DNA from: Clostridium massiliamazoniense | GTDB lineage: Bacteria > Bacillota > Clostridia > Clostridiales > Clostridiaceae | Direction of reading: 5' to 3' | Length of the DNA stretch: 64,000 nucleotides | Assembly (NCBI RefSeq): GCF_001403635.1 | Contig: NZ_LN879467.1 | Coordinates: forward strand, 62,001 to 126,000 | Part shown: positions 53,252 through 60,121 of the stretch, piece after piece | Layout of the letters: each line of letters starts with the position of its first letter | Numbering within the stretch: position 1 is the stretch's first letter | Program-made: the position numbers and the translations under genes | The notes under the pieces: model-generated | What the model was told of the DNA's origin: nothing | Seen by the model: only the letters and a program-made list of their open reading frames with translations | The model's database searches: none

Positions 53252-53686
53252 TTATTTATTGTGTTTATGACCGTTACCAGCACCTGTTTGCTTTTTGATT
53301 TCATGAAGATTTAAACTTCTATCATTTTCATGTACAACAGAGTGGATATGAGCACTTTTATTTAAATTTTTATTATCTTGTTCTTTTACGTCTTTAGTTG
53401 TTGGTACTTTGCTAGAATGTTTATAACCATTACCAGCACCTGTTTGTTTTTTAATTTCATGAAGATTTAAATTTCTATCATTTTCATGTACTACAGAGTG
53501 AATATGATCGCTTTTATTTAAATTTTTACTGTCTTGTACTTTAGTTTTAGTTTTTGCTACATTCTCAGAATGTTTGTGGCCGTTACCAGCGCCTGTTTGT
53601 TTTTTAATTTCATGAAGATTTAAACTTCTTTCATTTTCGTGTACTACAGATTTTATTTTTTCGCTTTTGTGTGTTTTTTTATTCAT
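53252..53686 (-). CDS. His-rich protein with three tandem 51-residue repeats
   Basis: 144 residues made almost wholly of three repeats (cores at about 13-39, 64-90 and 116-142). Each core reads SVVHENxRxLNLHEIKKQ followed by TGAGNGHKH; linkers contain NLNKSxHIH. Histidines recur at fixed positions, as in metal-binding or coat-type proteins, and the repeated motif ends would also suit a multi-copy peptide precursor, though no processing enzyme is nearby. No signal peptide. DNA repeats differ by mostly silent changes. AAAGGAG 9 bases before ATG. Lies between repeat copies H and G on the same strand. Confidence 0.75.
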   Translation of the reverse strand: MNKKTHKSEKIKSVVHENERSLNLHEIKKQTGAGNGHKHSENVAKTKTKVQDSKNLNKSDHIHSVVHENDRNLNLHEIKKQTGAGNGYKHSSKVPTTKDVKEQDNKNLNKSAHIHSVVHENDRSLNLHEIKKQTGAGNGHKHNK

Positions 53687-54042
53687 ATTAATTCAACTCC
53701 TTTATTTGATAATATAAAATAACATAAATATATACAATCTATAACTGTTGATACAATTTAGAGTAATATAATAAAAAATTGCTAATAATAAAATATATAT
53801 TGTCTTTATATAATTAACCGATATTTTATTTACAATATTACAAATTAATTTACATATTTTAAAGATATTTATCCTATAAAAGGGTATTATTTATAATATT
53901 TATATATTTTTAGGGATTTTATATTATTTAGAATAAAAAAAACATTTAATTTCTGATTTTTTTTAGAATAAAGTCCCAAATTTATATAAAAGTATAATTT
54001 TATCAAAAATAATTAATTTTTATATAATATAATAAATATTTT
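53687..54042. other. AT-rich intergenic region, no gene seen
   Basis: 356 bases, almost only A and T, upstream of the His-rich repeat gene on the minus strand; likely holds its promoter. No ORF or strong hairpin noted. Confidence 0.4.
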
Positions 54043-54152
54043 TTTATCTGATGACTATTCTCTATAATACTTAAGTCCTATATACATTGAAGATAAACAA
54101 CTACACTTCCTTAGATGCTTTCCACTAATTAAAATTCCTCTTAATTTTGTAT
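54043..54152 (-). repeat. dispersed structured repeat, copy H (5' hairpin decayed)
   Basis: Minus strand: GTTGTTTATCTTCAATGTAT, GGACTTAAGTATTATAGAGA, ATAGTCATCAGATAAA match copies D and G closely at the 3' side; the first hairpin is reduced to ATTAAGAGGAATTTTAATTAG. Confidence 0.7.
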
Positions 54153-54257
54153 AGTAATTTGTACTTTTTATATTTTGTTATAAAAGTTAGATTTAGTATT
54201 ATTAAAAAAATAGAAAAGTAATTTACATGTATAATATTACAAAAATACTTCTAATAA

Positions 54258-55316
54258 TTTGATATTATTACCAAAATATTAAATTTATATAATGCTATAG
54301 ATAATAATATTACCAATAATTATGATAATGAATCAAAGAATGTAACACTTAAAACTAATGGAAGTAGTAATTCTGAAGTAGAAGAAATTACGAATAATAA
54401 TAACAATTCTGATAATATAAAAGAAACTACAGGAACAAACAGTAAAAAAACTACTTCAGAATCTACAAGAGCTGTAAATACAACAAAATCCATTGGTTAT
54501 AGTTATGGAACTAGCAGTGAGTTAGCTAATATAAGTGGAAATTATCTTTTATCTAATTTCACTAAAGGAAGCAATACAAATTGTGCACAATATATAAGTG
54601 GTGTAACTATAAATTCAAACGGGGTAGTTTTGGATAATGATATAAATGGCAATAATATATATTCAAGTTCAGATAGAATGAAAGTTTATCCAACTACTGC
54701 AAGTGAATTTAAAATTCTATTTGGAGTGACACCAAAATCTCTTGGATTAGAGGGGAATAACTTTAATGTTGATACTATAGGAAATGTGTTTATCTATCAA
54801 TTGCCAAATAAGAATATAGTATTTTCCTTTGAAAATATTGCTGGTTTTGCAATTAATAATTCTAATGCAATAAAGCCTTCTAATATTAGTAATTGGTATG
54901 GAATATATACAATTAAAAATAAGGTGGGACAAATTAATGGATTTAATTCATATGGAATAAAATCTATTAACTTAACTGGTAAAAAGGTAGTAATCGGAGC
55001 TAATGAATTTAAATATGGAACTACTGTGATTCAAAATCCACAATACTATATTTTAAAAGTAAATCCTAATAGCCTAAATGGTAATGGAACATATTCAGGA
55101 ATAGAATTAACTAATGGGGAAGGATACTTCCTTGCTGTATTAGGAAAAAATGAAAAAATGACTAACTTCTTATATGATGGCCTTCCTCCATATATAGGAT
55201 GTACATCTGGAGCTTGGGCTGCTGATATAGCAATGCCAATAATATTAGCTCCTAATGGGACAATTCAAGTTATGAATAATAATGAAGAATTTTATTCAAC
55301 TATTAAAAATAGTTAA
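54258..55316 (+). pseudogene. secreted-type protein lacking its N-terminus and start
   Basis: The frame is open from 54258 (a TAA precedes at 54255) to 55316, but it contains no ATG before 54678 and no ribosome site with a start. It begins with a low-complexity Ser/Thr/Asn linker (NNNNNSDNIKETTGTNSKKT), as found after signal peptides of surface proteins, followed by a domain of about 260 residues (TNCAQYISGVTINSNGVVLD, YPTTASEFKILFGVTPKSLG, GLPPYIGCTSGAWAADIAMP) that I do not recognise. The TTG at 54630 would cut into it. The signal-peptide end seems deleted, with the repeat copy H lying just upstream. Confidence 0.65.
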
Positions 55317-55318
55317 AT

Positions 55319-55354
55319 TTAAAAACCAAGAATTTTTTAGTTTCTTGGTTTTTG
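55319..55354 (+). terminator. terminator after truncated secreted-protein gene
   Basis: AAAAACCAAGAA-TTTTTTAG-TTTCTTGGTTTTT with T-rich tail. Confidence 0.88.
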
Positions 55355-55562
55355 TTTATGAAAAATTAAAATAAAAAATCCTTCTATAAATAAATTATAT
55401 CAACACATAAATTTACTAGTCACAATAAGTTTTGGGTTGTTCTAAGTATGTAGTTTATCGGTAAGGATTTCATATTAATTATATAATTCTATATATAGAG
55501 CAAGAAAAATATTACAAACTATTTATTATTTTTAAATTATATATAATACGTAATACATTTTG

Positions 55563-55604
55563 TTGTATACAATATATATTACAAAAGTATACATGTTGTA
55601 TACT
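55563..55604. promoter_or_regulatory. two GTATAC dyads without an obvious target gene
   Basis: TTGTATACAA (55563-55572) and AGTATAC-ATGTT-GTATACT (55586-55604), both perfect inverted repeats on a GTATAC core. A Fur-like GATAATGAATCTCAATC follows at 55630-55646. The interval 55355-55872 is otherwise without a normal gene. Confidence 0.45.
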
Positions 55605-55685
55605 AAAAAAAGAAATATATAATAAATTGATAATGAATCTCAATCTAGTTTTTTGAATTCAACAAGGTTCAATTTTGGAGAGAAA

Positions 55686-55844
55686 ATGAATTTTAAAATC
55701 TGCAAAGATATAAAAATATAGAGCGAAATGATTTTAGGGTTTAATTTTAGTTGTAAATCGAATCACTGTTTTAGATGTAATCACTCGAGAAATAGAGTTG
55801 TTTTCATAGATAAATTCATGTATAGATGTTGTAAATTGATATGA
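55686..55844 (+). pseudogene. possible Cys-rich mini-gene interrupted by in-frame TAG
   Basis: A strong site TTGGAGAG lies 3 bases before an ATG. The frame runs MNFKICKDIKI, a TAG (55719-55721), then SEMILGFNFSCKSNHCFRCN, HSRNRVVFIDKFMYRCCKLI and a stop. Six cysteines and two histidines in 52 codons suggest a degraded zinc-binding peptide; it may equally be chance or part of an RNA. Downstream of the GTATAC dyads. Confidence 0.35.
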
Positions 55845-55872
55845 CTACTGCAAAATTATCAACTTAACATAT

Positions 55873-55906
55873 AACATTGCGTGAAATAATAGTTTCACGC
55901 AATGTT
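55873..55906 (-). terminator. terminator hairpin of minus-strand gene
   Basis: Perfect 14-bp stem AACATTGCGTGAAA / TTTCACGCAATGTT; the stop codon of the gene at 55895 lies inside one arm. T-run on the minus side is weak. Confidence 0.65.
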
Positions 55907-56293
55907 TATAGCTGAAAAAGCTAGTTGAGAAAGTCGATTTTTTCGAGAATTCTTAATAGTATTCATACTAGTGCGATTGAATACCCAAGAAAATTCTGCA
56001 TTATTATCTTTTAATAACCATTTTCTTAATATATATTTTTGAACCTCTTCAATATACTCAAAATTCACTATATCTAATTCTCCTGCCCTCATCATTTCTA
56101 TATTCTTACTTATCAATGATTCTACTTCACAATCATCAATTATTTCTAATATGGTACTTCCTATAATATTATATACTTTTTGTTCTAAATTACTTTCTTG
56201 CATTAACTCTCTGTATTTGTGATAAAATTTCTTAACATAAATAATATCATGTCTAAGTATTCCTTCTATTATTCTATGGTAGTTCCAATTCAC
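55895..56293 (-). CDS. uncharacterised protein, 132 aa
   Basis: Helical soluble protein (HDIIYVKKFYHKYRELMQES; SWVFNRTSMNTIKNSRKNRL near the end). Starts at GTG with a TAGGATGTG site. The stop codon is inside the terminator stem. Lies downstream of the GntR gene on the same strand, 137 bases away, so it may be read through from that operon. No family recognised. Confidence 0.65.
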   Translation of the reverse strand: MNWNYHRIIEGILRHDIIYVKKFYHKYRELMQESNLEQKVYNIIGSTILEIIDDCEVESLISKNIEMMRAGELDIVNFEYIEEVQKYILRKWLLKDNNAEFSWVFNRTSMNTIKNSRKNRLSQLAFSAINIA

Positions 56294-56430
56294 AATATCA
56301 CATCCTAGCTTAATATTTATTTTTCTAAGAAATTTTGTTAAGTTTTTACTTTTATAGTTTTATTATAACACCATTTATAATTATTCATCAAAAAGAGGTT
56401 TTACATTATATTAATGCAAAACCCATTTTA

Positions 56431-56787
56431 TTAATAATTTTCTTTTATTATATTTATAACATCATCCTTTGACATTTTTAATTCTTTCATAGAATTAATA
56501 AAGCTATCTATAGATTCTTTAAGAAGTTCTTCTTTTATTACGTTAATAATATTTTCATCTGTAGTTATTTTACTTGGAAAATTTCTAACTGTTTCTATCA
56601 ACTTCGATCCCTCCATCTCTCTATATGCTCTTTGTACAGTATTAGGATTAACCTTAAGCATTTCAGCTAGTTCTCTTCTTGAAGGAATAATATCACCTGG
56701 AAGTAATGTTCCTATAACTAAACTAACTTTAATATATCTTATTATTTGTATATAAATAGGTTCTTTATCATTAACCTTAAAATACAA
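56431..56787 (-). CDS. GntR family regulator, YtrA subfamily
   Basis: 118 residues: winged-helix domain (EPIYIQIIRYIKVSLVIGTL, LPGDIIPSRRELAEMLKVNP, NTVQRAYREMEGSKLIETVR) and a short two-helix C-terminal dimer part, the YtrA subfamily size. YtrA regulators repress neighbouring ABC transporter operons. TTG start with AAGGGAG upstream. It is the last of a four-gene cluster whose first gene is preceded by two copies of TGTATTA-N6-TAATACA, probably its operators. Confidence 0.9.
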   Translation of the reverse strand: MYFKVNDKEPIYIQIIRYIKVSLVIGTLLPGDIIPSRRELAEMLKVNPNTVQRAYREMEGSKLIETVRNFPSKITTDENIINVIKEELLKESIDSFINSMKELKMSKDDVINIIKENY

Positions 56788-56826
56788 CTCAACTCACTCC
56801 CTTCTATTCTTTTTGTAACCTTTCTA

Positions 56827-57873
56827 TTATTTAACTTCTAAATTAGCTCTAGAATTTCCACTCAATTCTAAATTCCCTTTATACAAAATGCTTTTATCCT
56901 TTGAATTTAATACTTCAATAATATAACTCCTTTTATTATCATCAGTATATTTTGAAATATTGTCAATTTTATAAATTTTATCATCTCTTATAGTTATATC
57001 AGGAATTTCACTCCAATATTGTTCAATAGCAGCATAACCACATTCTATTATTTCTCTGCTTTCTAAATTTATGGCTGAAATAGCTCTTGCTTTATTAGCA
57101 TCTTCAGAATTTAAAAAATAAAGATATCCCTCATTAAATCTTACACTTTGATCAAATTTTATAATGCTATTATATTTTCCAGTTTTGTAATCACACTTGA
57201 AAAGTTCATTACCATTACTCACGTACAAGTCATTTTTATCTGTCATAGCATAAATATTACTAGAATCATTTTTTATATTATAAGCCTTATAATTTTTCTT
57301 GTTAACATTCATCTCTAGTAAATTTGAATTATAATCTCCATGAATATTACTACAATTTAAAACCCCATATAAAATTCCATTGTCACTTTTTAAAAGCTCT
57401 ATTCCAACAAATTCAGATTTATTAGTTAAGTTACGCTCCTTTTCTTCTAAAGGAATAATAATTTCTTGAACCTTATTATCTATACCTTTATAAATATAAA
57501 TATTATTATTTTTTACTCTTGCAAATATCTTTTCTCCTTTATTTTCTATAACTTCACTTCTATTATAACCTTTCATTTTTTTATAGAATTCCTTATTTTT
57601 ATTAATTTCTTCCCTTGTAAGCAAAAATTCATCATCAACATCTGTTAAGTTACTTAAGGTAATTTCATCCTTATTTATTTTTATAGTATTTCCTTTGCCA
57701 ATGCTTTTTGAAACTACTCCCTCAATAGTATCAGTTAAAGCAGATCTGCTTCCAGAAATATCTGTTAATCTTAAATTGAGCTTATCTAAGCTTAATTCCT
57801 TATAAAAAACTCCTGTAATACTCAAAGCAGATACTCCTAGTAAAACACCTATAATAACCTTTTTATACTTCAT
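56827..57873 (-). CDS. membrane-anchored extracytoplasmic protein of ABC cluster
   Basis: 348 residues with an N-terminal membrane helix (about 5-24) and a beta-rich external part (GVLNCSNIHGDYNSNLLEMN, LYVSNGNELFKCDYKTGKYN, VRFNEGYLYFLNSEDANKAR), which looks propeller-like. No lipobox. Lies between the ABC permease and the GntR gene, 14 bases after the permease stop, so it belongs to the operon and may sense or bind the transported compound. GGGGTGGGG upstream of ATG. Confidence 0.7.
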   Translation of the reverse strand: MKYKKVIIGVLLGVSALSITGVFYKELSLDKLNLRLTDISGSRSALTDTIEGVVSKSIGKGNTIKINKDEITLSNLTDVDDEFLLTREEINKNKEFYKKMKGYNRSEVIENKGEKIFARVKNNNIYIYKGIDNKVQEIIIPLEEKERNLTNKSEFVGIELLKSDNGILYGVLNCSNIHGDYNSNLLEMNVNKKNYKAYNIKNDSSNIYAMTDKNDLYVSNGNELFKCDYKTGKYNSIIKFDQSVRFNEGYLYFLNSEDANKARAISAINLESREIIECGYAAIEQYWSEIPDITIRDDKIYKIDNISKYTDDNKRSYIIEVLNSKDKSILYKGNLELSGNSRANLEVK

Positions 57874-57887
57874 TTTACCCCACCCCT

Positions 57888-58685
57888 TTATACATGAACC
57901 AAATTTTTAAATAAATAATTAGAAACTCCTATAGATAGTCCAATTACTACAATACAAAATATATTAATTAAAGTTAAATAATTATAAGAAAAAATAAAAT
58001 TCGATAAAACTAAAAGTAAAAATAACATTCCAAGCATTGTTAAAGCTAAAATTATAGCTATAGCAGTTCCTTTAATTACAGAACTTCTATTAAGCATAAT
58101 TAATAAAAAAATAAAAGAAATCATAGCTATCATGAATAATACCGACAAAATTAGTATCTCTGTATTAATAGAATAATCCATATTAAGCATATATTTAAAG
58201 AATCCATCTATTGAAGTTGTACTAATTCCCATAATATTATTTAAAATAAAACTCTCTAAAAATATAGTTCCAAAACACATACCAAATAATATAAATCCAA
58301 AGGTACATACTGCTAATACTTTGCTTAATATTATTTTTAATCTACTTACAGGTAAAGTCATCAATGTAAAAATAGTTTTCTTTCTTCCAAACCATTCCTT
58401 AAGCCATATATAAAAAGACATAACAGCTATTAAAGCAAGTACGACGAAAATAGAAACTACTAATCCATTCAATAAAAAATCATATATGAATATTGCATTA
58501 GCTTTATCTTTGTTGAAATCCATATTATAATTTGTTTTGTATAAATATAAACGGAAAGCTGAATATATTAACTTAGAAATAAGTAATCCTATAGTAGAAA
58601 TGAATATAGGTAAAAAGATTCCATTAACCTCATGAGAATATAAATCTAAAAAACTTCCCTTTTTTTTATTTACAGCTAACTTCAT
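57888..58685 (-). CDS. ABC-2 type permease of YtrA-regulated transporter
   Basis: 265 residues, six helices. A conserved loop, WLKEWFGRKKTIFTLMTLPV followed by SRLKIILSK, matches YtrC/YtrD-like ABC-2 permeases. Start overlaps the ATPase gene by 20 bases (coupled translation). Partner of the ATPase encoded just upstream; together they probably export a wall-active or membrane-active compound. Confidence 0.85.
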   Translation of the reverse strand: MKLAVNKKKGSFLDLYSHEVNGIFLPIFISTIGLLISKLIYSAFRLYLYKTNYNMDFNKDKANAIFIYDFLLNGLVVSIFVVLALIAVMSFYIWLKEWFGRKKTIFTLMTLPVSRLKIILSKVLAVCTFGFILFGMCFGTIFLESFILNNIMGISTTSIDGFFKYMLNMDYSINTEILILSVLFMIAMISFIFLLIMLNRSSVIKGTAIAIILALTMLGMLFLLLVLSNFIFSYNYLTLINIFCIVVIGLSIGVSNYLFKNLVHV

Positions 58686-59370
58686 TTTTATATACCTCCC
58701 TCATTTTTTCTACAATAGATAGACCTTCTTGCTCTTTTACATCTTCTACATCAAATTGGTATATTACTTTCCCTTCATTAAGTAATATAACCTCTTCTAC
58801 AATATTTTCTATTTCATTTACTTCATGAGTTGTAATTATTATAGTCATATTTTCATTTATATTTTCTATTATAGAATTTATAAATACTTCTCTTGTAAAC
58901 ATATCTATGCCAGAAAAAGGTTCATCTAATAATAAATACTTAGGTTCTCTAGCAAAGCCTAAAATTAATTTAACTTTTGCTATATTTCCCTTTGATAAAG
59001 TAGCTATTTTTTTATTTTTATCTATTTTAAAATTTTCTAGCATCTTATAGGCTTTATCCATATTCCAATTTTCATAAAACTTGTCCATAAAATTAAAACT
59101 CTCTTCAACAGTCATATAACCATAATAAGTCTCTATGTCTGCTATTAATGCTATATGCTCATAAACCTTATGATTAAGTTTTATTCCATCTATTAATATT
59201 TCTCCTTTATTCAATTTTATAAGCCCTGAAATTGCCTTAAGTGTTGTTGATTTACCAACACCATTAATCCCTAGTAACCCTATTATCTTTCCCTCTTCAA
59301 ATTTAAGGTTCACATTATCTAAAGCTATAACCTTTCCGTACTTTTTTACCACATTTTTTACTTCTATCAT
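58666..59370 (-). CDS. ABC transporter ATPase (YtrB-like)
   Basis: 234 residues. Walker A GINGVGKST (34-42), signature in a degenerate form LSKGNIAKVKL instead of LSGGQ, Walker B YLLLDEPFSGID and H-loop TTHEVNEIE. The SKGN signature is usual in YtrB/EcsA-type ATPases. First gene of the operon; AAAGGTGG precedes ATG by 5 bases. Both operator copies lie within 105 bases upstream. Confidence 0.92.
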   Translation of the reverse strand: MIEVKNVVKKYGKVIALDNVNLKFEEGKIIGLLGINGVGKSTTLKAISGLIKLNKGEILIDGIKLNHKVYEHIALIADIETYYGYMTVEESFNFMDKFYENWNMDKAYKMLENFKIDKNKKIATLSKGNIAKVKLILGFAREPKYLLLDEPFSGIDMFTREVFINSIIENINENMTIIITTHEVNEIENIVEEVILLNEGKVIYQFDVEDVKEQEGLSIVEKMREVYKNEVSCK

Positions 59371-59389
59371 TTCTTTCCACCTTCCTTAA

Positions 59390-59409
59390 TGTATTAATCC
59401 ACTAATACA
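59390..59409. promoter_or_regulatory. GntR/YtrA operator 1
   Basis: Perfect 7-6-7 inverted repeat TGTATTA-ATCCAC-TAATACA, 20 bases upstream of the ATPase start codon. Confidence 0.75.
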
Positions 59410-59453
59410 GTCATAACAAAAAAATACATTTTTTTAAAAAATTACTTTATGAA

Positions 59454-59473
59454 TGTATTATAACAGTAATACA
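59454..59473. promoter_or_regulatory. GntR/YtrA operator 2
   Basis: TGTATTA-TAACAG-TAATACA: identical arms and spacing to operator 1 with an unrelated centre, 64 bp away. The promoter presumably lies between or over them. Confidence 0.75.
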
Positions 59474-59558
59474 CCTAGAAGTAAATATATTTTTTGGGAT
59501 AAAATACAATAAAATTATTAAAATCTTATTGTATTTTACATTTGCAGTTTTATTATCT

Positions 59559-59936
59559 TTACTTTAATTGTGCTTTTTCATTTAGTTCTACAAGAAACCT
59601 ACTTATTTCAAAATATAATTCTAGTAATTGATTAAATTGCTTTTCTGAAAACTTTTTCCTCTTCATATATGTTTCTTCTATACCAAAACAAACACTTTCA
59701 AATATATTTATGTCATTTATTATTCTGCTTTTAAATGTATATAATTCCTTTGGAAAAGAAATATCTTTCATTAAGAATAATATATGCTTTAAATTTCTTA
59801 TGTTAAATAATAATAACTTTTTTGCATCTATTTTTTCTTGAATAATACTTGATATTTTTCTTAAAGTAATTTCTAGCAAATAGATATGATCATAAAACTC
59901 TTTGGCTTCATTATTTTCTTTACAAATATTTATCAT
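59559..59936 (-). CDS. uncharacterised helical protein, 125 aa
   Basis: Likely a four-helix bundle (YDHIYLLEITLRKISSIIQE, NIRNLKHILFLMKDISFPKE, NDINIFESVCFGIEETYMKR, QLLELYFEISRFLVELNEKA). Resembles the size and pattern of S23/four-helix-bundle proteins, but no motif settles it. AAAGGAG precedes ATG by 5 bases. Divergent from the FUSC gene. Confidence 0.6.
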   Translation of the reverse strand: MINICKENNEAKEFYDHIYLLEITLRKISSIIQEKIDAKKLLLFNIRNLKHILFLMKDISFPKELYTFKSRIINDINIFESVCFGIEETYMKRKKFSEKQFNQLLELYFEISRFLVELNEKAQLK

Positions 59937-60051
59937 AAAAACTCCTTTCCATAGCTTTATAAATTATATTGTAATTTTTATAAATTAATGAATAATTCTT
60001 TAATTATTTTATGTAAATTTTAAGAATTTATATATATTTTTTACTTTAATT

Positions 60052-60080
60052 TAGACTTTTTAACAATTAAATAGTATAAT
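60052..60080 (+). promoter_or_regulatory. sigma-A type promoter of FUSC gene
   Basis: TAGACT (60052-60057), 17-base spacer, TATAAT (60075-60080), 42 bases before the ATG. Confidence 0.6.
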
Positions 60081-60121
60081 TACTTAAAGAAATAATAAAA
60101 CTAAAGAAAAAGGAGTAAATA

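Noticed and set aside
55629-55650. Fur box as evidence of an iron-regulated gene
   Set aside because: The match is partial and no intact gene follows, so I mention it only within the orphan regulatory region.
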